Shown here: one piece after another, positions 37,801 to 49,481 of the stretch
Numbering within the stretch: the first letter of the stretch is position 1
How the letters are laid out: every line of letters begins with the position of its first letter
Assembly (NCBI GenBank): GCA_008694505.1
Contig: VZDJ01007747.1
Span: 2,879,390 to 2,943,389, forward strand
Direction of reading: 5' to 3'
DNA length: 64,000 bases
Source of the DNA: Cyanoderma ruficeps
Taxonomy: Eukaryota > Chordata > Aves > Passeriformes > Timaliidae
Notes under the pieces: generated by a model
Databases searched by the model: none
Told to the model about the DNA's origin: nothing
What the model saw: the letters and a program-made list of their open reading frames with translations, nothing else
Program-made: the position numbers and the translations under genes

Positions 37801-38765
37801 ATCAAGATAGTTATGGTAGTATGAGGGGAGTGCCTTCTTACTGATACTTTCTGTTTCTTGGCTTAAATATCCAAGTTTATATACAGGATAAAGTATTTCT
37901 CTGTCTTGAAGAGCATTAGTTTTAAACTGATAGTTGTTTCCGGTTTTAGAAAAGTTTGGAGAAAATCGTGTCACAATTTCGCAGTATTTCAGTAATCTGA
38001 AGCAGTGCTGATGGTTCCAATATTTTAAAGAAAATGAGGTGCTGCGATAGGGAAAAGATGATGTATTTCTTGCTTTCCCAAGCTGCATATATTCCCCCCC
38101 CATTTACTCCTACTGCAAGGGTCTGCTACCTCTCCTGTTCTAACTATCCTGCTTTCAGACTAGATTTATTGACAGTGGAGACAGATCTAGCCATGCTTAT
38201 GTTAACATTGGTTTAAGTTTCCCCCTCTGGATATTTCTGACAAAGAAGGAGAAGCTGTGTGCCCTCTCAGCTTTTGTTTTGCAATGTAAAACATGGCAAG
38301 TTATTTTAGTTTCTTGTTCTAAATTGAGTTGACCACTAGCCTTACTTAAGTAGCCCTAGTCCATATGTTATTCTGTCTTGGCCACAAGAGATTGCAGTGG
38401 CACTTGAGCTCCATGCTGCTTCCTAGACTGTGCCCATCCCATGGGAGTCCTGTCCATCATTCACTGTCACGGCCGCAGGTTTGACTTTCTAACAGCACCT
38501 TCAGACAGGTGATTTGAAATCATTTTATGATCTGCCTGTCCTCCCAAGGCTTTTTCTGCCATCATTTCACACAGTGAAATCATTGAAGCTGTTATCACCA
38601 GTGATCCCATATTACTGCCCAGAAACCTGCTCAGTTCCATCCCCTGGGCCTTTTCCCAGCTAATTTTGGCTGCAAAATGTGCCAGCTTAGCCATAGGACA
38701 GCAGTTCATTCCAACATCATATCATCAGCAAATCACATTGGTACGCTCCAGAAGTCATGTAGAGG
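34804..38765. other. Non-coding stretch
   Basis: No gene is supported; the longest frames are on the minus strand (114 codons at 36285-36629, 108 codons at 37777-38103) and show no known domain. The 80-codon minus frame at 38467-38709 directly abuts the CR1 relic but does not align with the part of CR1 expected there. The rest looks unique. Confidence 0.6.
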
Positions 38766-38769
38766 CTAT

Positions 38770-39070
38770 TAATTTAAATAATAAAGAAAATTATTCCCCT
38801 GGCCAATCTTTACCTTCCAGACTGGTTCACCCCTCCCCAGTGCAATCTGTTACCCCTTAGTGGGTTTCATAACTGCTTTTAGTCCCTCTGATAATCCCCA
38901 TTTTCTCAATTTTGAGTATTTCCCCTGTGATATTATAACCAATGCCTTATTTGAAGTTTGAATAGTCTCCAATCTTGTGTGCCCTTTATGTAGAAAATGA
39001 GTTATCTTTTTAGAGGGAGGTACCTGCTAAGTCTCGTATGATCTTTCTTTGGTAAGCTCATGCTACACTT
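38770..39070 (-). mobile_element. Degraded CR1 LINE reverse-transcriptase fragment
   Basis: Read on the minus strand, it begins CATGAGCTTACCAAAGA, matching the CR1 passage that encodes an H-G-F-T-K-x-x-S-x-x-T-N-type motif. It continues with AAAAAGATAACTCATTTT, then AAGGCATTGG and CAGGGGAAATA in place of the K-A-F-D-T-V region. Next come AAATTGAGAAAATGGGGATTA (around 38920) and GGCCAGGGG where the CR1 V-P-Q-G passage falls, followed by a deletion and TTATTATTTAAATTAATAG. A stop follows the first motif and there are several small deletions, so it is a dead fragment. Both CR1 ends are missing. It is old, probably predating the SINE. Confidence 0.55.
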
Positions 39071-39074
39071 TTCC

Positions 39075-39925
39075 CCCTTTTTCTGTTTGTCTGCCTTACA
39101 TTGTTCTTTCCTTCAAAAGTTGTGCCTTTGCTTTCAAATTAATATTTTGTAATTGTCTCCAACTCACCCTTTTCCTCACTTCCATGCTCAGTAGATTGGT
39201 ATTTTTCACTCTGTGACACTACTGTGTATTGCCAGATTTAATAAAAATCCTTTCTATCAGCTTACTGCTCTCATGAGATTTGTTAAAAAAAATAAAAAGG
39301 CAGTGAAGGTAGAGGGCAAGCTCATAGTGGAACAGGAGATAGAGCCAAAAGAGGTCAAGGAAGTGGATTTACACTCCCTGAGCTTAGGGGAAAAAAGAAA
39401 AAAAAAATAAAAATCCCTCCCTTCTGTATCTACTACCACTTGAGCATATCTTCCTTGCTCTTTCAAAGTCCTCAGGTGAGGACCAGTTGATTCAGAATGT
39501 TCTCATTTTTGAGACTGAAAGAACATAGATCCACCAGGAACAGGTATGAAATGTGTCCATTTCTGGGGGAGAAAAAACAGTACCTGCCCTGCCGAAAACC
39601 AAGGTGTCTTTTGCACTATGGTGGGCCCTATTGCACATCTGGGCAAGAACACCCTCAGGAGTGACAGCCAGGCTGTCCCCAGGCCAGGCCTGCCTTGCAG
39701 CTGGCCAAGTGTCATGTTTCACACTGGGCAAGTGTGAACTCCTTGCTGCAGCCAGGTTGGCAAGGTTCAGAGGCACACAAGCTTCTACACCCCAGATATT
39801 TCCTGCCCTTAAGGAGTACTTTGTGCTGGAAATTATGCCTTTGTGAACAGTCTTGGGATCTTTTCCTTTTTGTTTGTTGAAGCTCTGTGGAGGAGCTGCT
39901 GAGGTTTTACCACTGGCTGTTGTCT
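39075..39925. other. Non-coding stretch with A-rich pieces
   Basis: No gene is supported. The longest frame is 97 codons (39553-39846 plus), overlapped by minus frames of 94 and 70 codons. A-rich segments occur at 39283-39298 and 39391-39413. The moderately GC-rich part at 39560-39760 resembles no repeat I know. Confidence 0.6.
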
Positions 39926-39929
39926 TGAG

Positions 39930-40030
39930 AGGGCAGGGTGCAGTTGTACTCGGTGCTGTATAAACACATCGAGGTGATTCCTGCTCTGAGGAATTTCTTG
40001 TCTAAGGAGAGGTACTGGCAGAAAGGATTT
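39930..40030 (+). repeat. Old amniote interspersed repeat relic (GCTGTACAAACACA type)
   Basis: AGGGTGCAGTTGTACTCGG runs into TGCTGTATAAACACATCGAG, then TTCCTGCTCTGAGGAATTTC and TTGTCTAAGGAGA. This reproduces an old vertebrate repeat with the order GGGCCCCATTGTGCTAGG, GCTGTACAAACACA, GTCCCTGCCCTGAAGAGC, TTACAATCTAAG. The order of blocks is fully kept and many positions agree. The family name is not certain. Confidence 0.6.
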
Positions 40031-40034
40031 ATGG

Positions 40035-43000
40035 ATAGTGCTTAGAAAAGGAGTGTAGAAAGTATTTTGCAATAGTGACCCTGCACAGGGCAGAAGTGAA
40101 AACATAGCTTAGTAACCATGACTTCCAATTCTATACCTTGGTTTATCTATAGTGAAACTTGTACTTTAATTTTGTATCCCTTTATCCCTTTTCTTTTTCA
40201 GATTGATGATTTAAAATCTCCATAAATTAGCATACATCAGTAAAAATTAATGTGACTTAATTATCTTCCCTGCTTTTGCAAATTGAGTTTGGCCTCTGTG
40301 ACCATCTTTAAATGATCACTGCCTTTCTGACTTGTTCTGTGAAGAACCAGAGTCCAGTGGTGCTAAGTCACATCCAAAAATGACAATAGGCTTCTAATGT
40401 GGAGAAATTTTTGAAAATCCATCCCAGAGAAAATTACTAGCTGGGAAGTAGCAAAATCAAGTGTGTCTTGGTTAATGGCCTGCCTATTCCATAATGGGCA
40501 TGGAAAAGAAGAAAGCAAAGGAAGGTGAATTGGAGATATAGTGGAAAAGGTTGTAATTGGAAAACTACATTGCATCTCCTCCATCAGCTAATCAACCATG
40601 CCACTGAGACAGCCCTAGAATCAACATTATTTTGCCAGTAAATAATTTTAGGATTTTTAAAAAAAAAATCTGCTCTCAGAAATAGCAGAATATTTGTGCT
40701 CTGGCAAATGTGGATTTTGTGCTAATATTCATAAAAGTGTTTTGTTGCCAGGCTTGGTTGAACAAAAAACAAAGCAAAACTTTTTTTTATTATCTAGCTT
40801 TTGCTATCCATGCTTACATAAGAGCTGTTTGGGAAACTTTTCAGAATGGTTGAGTATTTCCTCTTCAAGGCAGTGACTTGTCAAAACAACTTTTTTACTG
40901 TAATGTAGGCCTCTCCATGAATCTTCTGGGTGAGGGGCTCTGGGAGGGCTGAGAATTTAAACCAGTAAGAGGAAAGTAAAAGGCAGCATGATACTGTGCT
41001 ATATCTACTTTATATACACTTCACTAGAGGGAAAGCTACCCTATATGAGAAGTTTTTGATAGCCAGGAACCGTATAATAAGAGTCAAGACCTGGAAGCTG
41101 AAACTGGAGAAATCCATCCTCAAAACAAGATATACCTTCTTTTTAAAAAAACCACAAAATCCAACAACCCCCTTTCCCCCCTCAAAAGTAAAGCTAATTT
41201 TAATTGTCATTTTCATTAATCATCATGACAGTTTCCCAGAAGATGTAGTGGATCTTTATGGATTTTAAATTTGAGACAACTTCTTACTTTGAAAATAATT
41301 GGTCTAGATATGGACAAGTTTTAGAGGAAGATGGGAGAACTGCTGTGTGACATCTTCTGCCCATCACAGAGATAAAACTGAGAGTTCATTCCCGAGTGCC
41401 ACTTTATCCCTAAAATTTCAGTTACTCGATCTCCTGTTAGTGTTTAAGTACTGGTAATGAAGTTTTATTGATGCCTTTTAGATTTTATCAAGTGCATATT
41501 CTGTGTGTTGTGCTGAACAGTCTAAGCTCTCCACATCTGCAAAAACTGCAAAATACAGGCCTGAGAATAAATGTGTTTTGCATGGTCAGTTTGCTTTAAT
41601 TTGTTTGATTTTTTTTCTTTGCTTTTGTTTTGCTTGAATCTGATTTAAATGCCCGATGCTAGACATACAATTGAAACATTTTCTTCTCAAACTTAGCCAG
41701 TCATATGTTTTAACACAGTCTCTGCTGCTTCTTGTATCTCCTTTCTCACATACATGCTGCTTTCTTGTGTCGTGTCATGCAATGCAGAACACACCCTGTG
41801 CTGTCACTATGGGGACAGTGCATAGAAGGGACCCTCCTCCACGTCAGGGGGAACAGGTGTCCCTGTCCTTGGGAAACACTGACTTCCACCACACCACCGG
41901 TGCCCAGACACAAAATGCAGAGCTGGCTGTGAACAGGTGGGATAGGAGCCGGGGTGCATGAGTGTGCTTCCCTTGCTAGTCACAAAGCTGTAATTTGGCA
42001 CAGTGATGCCACTACAGAAGCCCCTGCAACCAGATGGAGCTAAGCAGTAATAAATTGTATCATTACTGAAGATTTCTGCATAGAGGGAATGATGCTTTGC
42101 AAAGGGAGGTGTTGCAATGATCTTCCTTACACATGGCAGTTTTGTGTTAGAAGACAAAGAAAATAATCTACAGATTTGTTTTGTTTGGGTCCTCTTTGTA
42201 TTTAGCATGGAGCCATCTCTACCTCACAATTTAGGAGGGAAAATCCTAGCTTTCAAAGATTGAACTAAAAATTGCATCTTTGTACTGGGAAAGCAAAGGG
42301 AAAGCAAATTTATATTACATATGAAGTTAGCACAGTGGCGCAATAAACTTTGTAGAGGACTTGGAAAGTCCCCCCCCTCCACCTCCAGGGTTTGAAAAAT
42401 AGTTTTATTTCTATATGAGGCATACAGGTAGAATAGGTTCACCCACGATCTATGTCATTGTAGCAAGTGACATATGTGAACCCTGACTTTTCCCCTGAAT
42501 TTGAGCCTCATTAATTTGTGATATGCCTCCTCCTCACTTGAGGCAACACAGTCACCCAAGACAATGAGGTTCTTGGCCTATTCATGGTTTGTGGGTTGTA
42601 AATTTCAGGAGAGACAGTGTGAGTGAACTTCGGTGCTGTTACAAAGGCTGGCTGTGAATCCCCCACTTTCATAAGATAATAAGCACTCTTGCTTTGTGGC
42701 ATCAGTTCAGCCTCCCTTTCTGTCTCCCACTTGTTCTTCTCACCTTGACCAGAATCCAAACATCTCCAACTGCTGTTAAAGCTGCCTTATGTGTGTCAGC
42801 TCCTGTGACTTCTCCAACAGGAGGGACTTGCAGGGAGCCAACCTTGCTGGGAAGCTTCAGACATGCCACTGCATCATAGCCAGGCTGCTTTTCATGCAAG
42901 AAATGGGAGACAGCAGCAGGCTCAGCACAAGCCTGGACTTAGTTTTAGGTGTACTGTGTGAGAAAACATGTGGAAGAGCAGTTTGCTGCTCCTTGGTGCT

Positions 43001-46000
43001 TTGGAGACCTTTCCCAACAACAGCTACAGTGTCCAATTTCAGTAGTGACAGACAGGGAATTGGAGCAGTAAGAAGAAAGGGATTTACGTATCTAAAGGAG
43101 GATTGGTGAAGATGATGAAATAATTTCTGTGTGGCATGTTTTCATAAAGCAAAAATCCTGAGTTTCCTAAAAGATAGAATCTTTGGAAAAAGAGTTTTGA
43201 CTAATTATTTTAAGATAATAAAAGCCACCAATGGTGCCATCTCCCTTCCGCATAGAGGAAATGCCAGGTATTGTTTAGTTTCTAATTTAAAAACAGAGTT
43301 ATCCAAAACTAACGCTCTAAGGGCTGCTGCTAAATTCAGTGAGAGTAAGATGATAATCTGCACTTTTGAATGTTAAATCAAACCACTGGAACAAGAGAAA
43401 TTGGAAACTAGATGCATGTTATCAGAAAACTTGACTTTGAAGAGTTTGTCCTGTCTGCATGATATACAGTTTGTTGTTTGTTTTAATCAAGAAGTTTGTA
43501 AGAATTTGTTACATGATGGTGCACATCAGTATACCACCGATACCACAGTTCAGATTAAGTGTTCAGCTGAGTTATGTTAAACATGGAAGATATAGTAGAA
43601 ACAAGATTTTCCCCAGTACATTTTTATTAATAGCTTCTGATGGAAGGACAAGTTCAGGCAAAGACTAAAAGGGGGAAGGAAGAACAATACAGTATTGCTT
43701 GCACAAGCTATTGCAGTGGAAAGCCAGGACAGCAAGGAACTGTTGGAGAGAGGTTCAGTGGTAGACTGGAAGGAGCTTTTCTCCATTGTGCTGAGCTTAT
43801 ATTCCTTTTGTTTTACTTCTATGTATGTTGCAAGCCTTTATGAGTTAAATATGAAAAGAAATTAAATTTTATAATTTTCCTGTAGCTTGAACTAATTGTT
43901 TCGGTAATGTTTTTGATGTTATTGGCAGTGTACTGCTTTGAATAGGGTTAATATTTCTATTTATGTTTTAATATGATCTAAATTACCCCACATTCTGATG
44001 ATGAGGCAGCTTGCAATGCAAGGAGATCAGACTGCAGACTTACCATTTGTGCTATTTCTGTGCTTTGTGTTTTTGTCATGAATCTACATGGGTCTCAGCT
44101 AGTGGATATGGGTCTGTGCTCAGCTCTGCTGAAGCCAAGCTTCGCTTCAGCCTGTCTGCTCAGTATTGTCTTTCTTGAATTTTGTATAGAACATTGCACA
44201 GAAGAGACTAATGTTTAGGTAAGAGAACCCTTGGGGCTGCTGCATAACCAGAAACACGAACTAGTTGAGGAGATCGCTTTGGTGAAAAACAGGAATTTTC
44301 ACAAGGTTCTGTTATGTTTCCGTTCTGATATTTATCCTGTTCTCAGTGTTTTCTGGGTATTTGCTCAGGGTCCCTGTTGGAGGCAGGTTGCAGGGTTAGA
44401 TGGAGCCTTGGACTATTTCCTGTTGCTGCAGTAATCTCATCATTTGGGTGTGGGAGGGTTCATGTCTGTGTAGGTCTGTGCAATAGGTTTGTCTGGGCTC
44501 CCCAGGTCATGGCCATCTGCTCCAGAGTGGTGATGCTGAGCTGGGCAAACTGGACCCAAGGAAGTTGCTGGGTGCTGCTGGTGGTGCCACTGTGAAATGA
44601 CCTTACTCCCTGCCCAAGCATGGCTCAGTTCAGCCCTGACACACACACCAGCTCCAAGAGGGGCTTGTGCAGTGCAGGTGATACATGGGAAGGAGATTGG
44701 TGACCCCTGACCATGAGGGATGTCACCCGTGGGGATCCTGGGATGGCTCAGTTTGGTGGGTTGGAATTTAAATGGGATTCAAGAGAGCAGACATCAGTTT
44801 AGACACTGTTGACAGGGAGTGCTGGTTTAATGAGGATCTCTTGATTTCTGCTCAAAACATTTTGGTCTGAGATTTTATTTTCTTGCATACATTGAAAAAC
44901 AGGGGTATTTGAACATTCAGATGACTCGATTTACTGTGTAAGACAGTTGGCCAGTGAACTTGCCAAACACCATTTGGATTTGATTTTTATTTTAAAATGT
45001 CTGTTAAGTCACCACTATTGTACAAAAAAGAGGACAGATTTTACTAACTATAAACCCTTCCTATGTTTTCTAAGCCTAGAGAGGGAGAAGCTGTGACTGT
45101 TTTCTCCGAAAATTCTGAATTTAAACTAGGCATTTGTCACTTCTGTGCTACTGGATATTAATAGATTATTTCATTCTTTCCAATTATCTGAGCAGCCCTC
45201 AGGTTTTTTAAAATAAATAAGATGTCAGGGTTTGCTGACTCCATCAGGAAAGGTTGTCCATTTTTAGTTTTAACTATAAAATATGCACCTTAATCTTAAA
45301 TATTATGTAAGGTGCCATTATTATCTCAGAGTCAATAGTACCATTAAAGTTTTCTCATCTTTCCAATGAGAAAATAGCTTAATTTTTCTTCTTGCTGTTT
45401 TAGTCTATATGGGAGTCACGCAAGGCTGATAAAATGTCCACTGTTGAGCAATGTGTTCAATGTGCAATAGAGCCAAAGGGATGAACTGGTGTGGAGCTCA
45501 GTTCCCACCAGCCACACTTGATCTCATTAAACACCTCAATGTGGCAAGAAACACTGTCGTATTTGATAAGACAACTGTTCAAATATCTGAAACCAAAAGA
45601 AATTATCAGCCATGTCAGTCTCTATGGTATTGCATTCTTTTGGTATTTGTACATGGCATGTCTGGTTTGCACATGGCTACCTGACTAACTTCTGCACAAT
45701 CTCCCTCTGGGCTAAACCTGAAATCTTCTCAGTTAGAGCTATCTCCTTCCCTTCTTCTGAAATGGACTTAGTTTTTCAGTCTGCCTTTTCTTGTTATGTA
45801 AAAGCTGACATGTTGTGAGGAGGTTTTAAATCAGGACTAGCCAATCCTAATTTTATTAGGAAAGAGGAAAGAAATTAAATCAGACTGCCTGTCATGAAGA
45901 GGCCCTGGACAGAAATGGCCTTGGCACATCTGCTTTAATAGAATCACTGTGGTGCTCTAAGCTGGATCCAAAATCAGCTGCACTTTTTCATCGTGAAATA

Positions 46001-48555
46001 TCACACATTTTTTCTTGCGCTCTTATTATATCATGATTACTTTACTCACTATAAATACTAGAGAGACTTTTGGATTTTGAAAGAGAGAGATATTTTCAAA
46101 AGGTATCTGATTTCTTCTGATTGTGTGAGGCGAATGTCATACCATAAATTATCCTGCCTGATATATCAATGGCAAACATTGATTCCAACTGCAAGGGCAT
46201 GTGCTGCTTATACAAATGTCTGACACTGGATGCAAGCCACCTTTTTACCATGTTAATTGAAGATGGATAGCGAGGACCTGAGATCAACAAATGGGCCTGT
46301 TTATCATGTTGTTAAAACTCAATCTGTCTGACACTGAAATGTTTTTCAGCTCCTTAAAATGAAAGGGAAACTGTCAGCCTGAAAATCACATGTCTAACAG
46401 AGCTGTCATCTTTTCCTTTTCACAATACTCCTTGAGTAAGAGCTCAAACACTGTAGATAGAAAAACAAAAAAAAGGCTAGAAAATGCAAACTTGACTTTT
46501 ATGGAGATGTGGAAAATATTGTCCAGGTTGGATTGTGGTGGAACAGATCTGTAAGTACTGACTTATGGATCTGTTCCTGTGCTTCTATGCCAGCTATAGC
46601 AGTGCCTTTGGGAAGTGCCCAGCAAAGGCTGGGTTTTGGAGAGGCTTGGGAGAAGAGAGACATATGTGTACAGAGCTGTGAGCATTATCCCTCCAGAAGT
46701 CCCAGAAAAGTGCCTCACTTTTTATTACTGTTGGTGGCATGTGTCATTGCATGTGGATCTTTTGTTAGCAATGGTGCCAGGTACTGCTGCTTCTGGACCT
46801 GAAAATTCTACTGTTAGATGCTACACAAATATCTGTGAACTATGAATAGCTCCCTTCCTCCACAGGACCGATGCTGCATTCCCTGCTGTATTAAGATCTG
46901 GCATCTAGGTTGTTGGACTCCTGTTTGTCTGGTACCTCAAGCAGCCCATTTATTTGTGTCACTGTTAATGTTAAAACATCATCCCTGAGTTGCTTCTCTT
47001 TGCAATACTATAGAGGAAACTTGAGTTTTCAATTTATAAAGGCTTATGAATGAACTAAAAAATCTCTACGGTGAGTAGCCCAAGGGGATGCAAGCTAATT
47101 GTTCACTACCAGCTGACGGTGAACTAGGTGAAATGCAATTATTTGGAAAATAATTTGTAAAACAGTGACTTTTGTTTCTCCCCACCCCCATCTCCATGGG
47201 TGTCCAAGGGGAAAAAAATCCCTTATGCTGTAAGTGCTGAGGAATGGATTTCTGCACAGTGTTTGTCTTCTCTTGACTACTTCTGCTTGGCATTGTCTCC
47301 CTTGAGAAGGGTATATGAGCCCTCCACAGGCCTGACTGTGTGTGCTCTCTGGGCTTCATTTTTATCTAGACATGCAAAAATAGGATTACTTTTCTTAAGC
47401 TGATTTATCCCCCTCAAGCATAGTGTTTCTTTAAATCAAGTGAGCACATTTAGGAATATCTTAAACTGTGAGATTTTAACATATGTGTTCATTAATTCTA
47501 ATGCCATCAAAGTCTGAGATGTTGCCAATTCATACCGGTGCTTCCCTCTTGCTTCACTGAGATATGAGGTGGCGGAGGAGATTCCAAGGTACGTGTGTGA
47601 ATGTGGATAAGTTGCTGTAGGTCTGGTAGTTTGAGAGGGTGTCTGATTTACACTGGTCACTGGTCTGCCTTCACTTCCCATTTACATTAATGGGCATCTG
47701 GCTCCCCCGATATACCATGAGGAAAATTGGTCGTACAAAGATTAACACTAGGGTGATCGTAATATCCACTGGTTGTTACAATAAATCTGTTTATCAATAG
47801 ACTCTAGACACATTCAATATTGGTGTGTTTCATAACAAATTACTGTAAGTTGCTGTTCTGTTTTATTCCCTTATTGCATTTTCACAGCACATTATAGGAG
47901 TGATAAAATTCTGTGAGCCATAACTCCTAATGGCAGCGATGATCAATTTGACTTCCAATTTGGGAAAAAAAAAAACATACACAGTATACACTCTGCCCTA
48001 GTGCAGAATAACAGTTCTGCTTGCCTTTCTGGCAATACTGGGACATTAGCAGTAATGATTAGCAGTAATAAGTTTTAACAATAATTTATTTCTAGGTATG
48101 GAAATGCATTTGATTCATTGGCCTTGGAACTAATCCCAACAATATTATACAAGCATGTGAGAATGTTCATATTTGAATACATCTATAATTCAGAGCATCC
48201 CTGACATTTTTTTAAGGGACAAGAAGTTGTGCACAAATAGATGAATTTTTTGCCTACAGATCTACTAGTGCCAGATAACCCATGGCAGTCTGTGTGATGG
48301 GTACCTGCAAAACTCTCGCAGAAAGAAAATTAATGACTTAATTTCAAAGTTGAGCTTGCACTTCTCACAGCATCATTGTAGTTCTGAATTTTTCTTTTTT
48401 ATTCTTTCTTAAAATTTTCATTGAGAAGTTGTTTGAAGGCTGATGGGCCACTATTGAGCTGGAAGCTTTCTGAAGCGAAGGTTAGGAGGGTTTGGATGTT
48501 TTCCTTTTTGCCGACTAAGCAAAGCAAAAACTACACTGAAGCTTTCCAGTGACTC
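40035..48555. other. Non-coding stretch, mostly unique sequence
   Basis: No gene is supported. The longest frame of the window is here, 133 codons on the minus strand (41807-42208), opposed by plus frames of 101 and 66 codons and lacking any domain I know. A perfect 8-bp hairpin is at 44128-44151. Sequence at 47640-47700 faintly recalls old reptilian repeats. The part at 47690-47960 has several CpGs in AT-rich context and might be a conserved element. Confidence 0.6.
44128..44151. other. Perfect 8-bp inverted repeat with an 8-base loop
   Basis: GCTGAAGC (44128-44135) pairs fully with GCTTCAGC (44144-44151) around CAAGCTTC. Pairing does not continue outward. Too small for a microRNA precursor; no function is assigned. 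Confidence 0.55.
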
Positions 48556-48589
48556 CTCCATAGCACTAAAAAGTGCATCTCCCATTTGC

Positions 48590-48910
48590 AATCTATTGTC
48601 TATTCAAATCTATTTAATTTACAATTAACAAGACACTTCTTACTCTTTCAACTTAATTAAAGAGCTACTGACTCTTAGAAGGATTGAAACGCAATAAAGA
48701 AGATAACCTAGTTAGGATATAATTAAGGAAATTTACGTAAGTAATAAACATGGTATTGCTGCCTTCTAAAAAAAAATTACCCTGAACTTGTGTTAATTTC
48801 TAGAAAAGCTTATCTTAAAATAAGTGTTCAGACATTTAATTAGAATAAGGCAAGGTAGCTATTGCGAATTAATTATATGTAATTTCCTTTAAGTAACCAT
48901 TGAAAGCATG
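48590..48910. promoter_or_regulatory. Candidate regulatory block rich in TAAT/ATTA cores
   Basis: At least ten TAAT or ATTA cores occur, including TTAATTAA (48654-48661), ATAATTAAGG and GAATTAATTAT, together with isolated CpGs (AACGCAATAAAG, TTACGTAA, TTGCGAATT). This is the texture of many vertebrate non-coding enhancers bound by homeodomain proteins, but AT-richness alone gives many such cores. Confidence 0.25.
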
Positions 48911-49431
48911 GCATACCAAATGGCCTCTGTGTGATCTGTCAGGAAGCCAGGGTTTTAACCTCTGTGTCTTGGATTAACCCCTTCTGCACAGCTGCTGCTT
49001 TTAACTAAATCCTACCGGTGCCTACTTCATACTCTCGAGAAAGAAAAATTGAAAAGTGGTTGAAAGTATGAAATAAAAATGATCTCCTTGTTTAAACACT
49101 CACTTGACCTTGGGTTAAAAACAAAGAGTTCATTTTTCAGGACTCTGGAGCAGGAACTGAGGGACAAAGCATTGTTGCTGCACACTGGTGGTCGGTACTT
49201 ATTTTGCCCTGAGTGTTATAAGCCCAGTAAGCACAGCTGCATGGGCTTATAATAAGCCAGAAAATATTCTTATTATGGAAGAGGATTTTGTTTCCAGTCC
49301 TGGCAGGGGTATCTGCCATGAGTTCCAAGACATAACCCTGCTTTACTTCAAAAATTGTCCAGCTTTTTGAGTAGGGGAGAAAGAGTCCAAGCATTGGTAA
49401 GTGAATGCTTGGTGCAGAGGTGAGCCTTCAA

Positions 49432-49481
49432 CGTGCTCGCTCGTGCTGCAGGGGAGCGTGGTGGCTCCTTACGGACCACCG
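49432..49481. promoter_or_regulatory. Six CpGs in 50 bases
   Basis: CpGs sit at 49432, 49438, 49442, 49457, 49472 and 49480, in a neighbourhood otherwise nearly free of CpG. Too short to call a promoter; it could be a small unmethylated element or chance. Confidence 0.25.

Noticed and set aside
38467..38709. 80-codon minus frame with G-Q-A-D-H next to the CR1 relic
   Set aside because: It weakly recalls the CR1 endonuclease-to-RT linker, but that would have to lie upstream of the RT relic; here it lies downstream in minus-strand order, so the match is probably chance.
41807..42208. Longest open frame, 133 codons, minus strand
   Set aside because: No recognised domain, and opposing plus-strand frames of 101 and 66 codons overlap it. 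The length is expected by chance in 64 kb.
44128..44151. MicroRNA precursor
   Set aside because: The stem is only 8 bp with an 8-base loop and no outward pairing.
47640..47700. Another ancient amniote repeat (CCCATTTACATTAATGGGCA-like)
   Set aside because: The similarity is limited to one palindromic core and could be chance.
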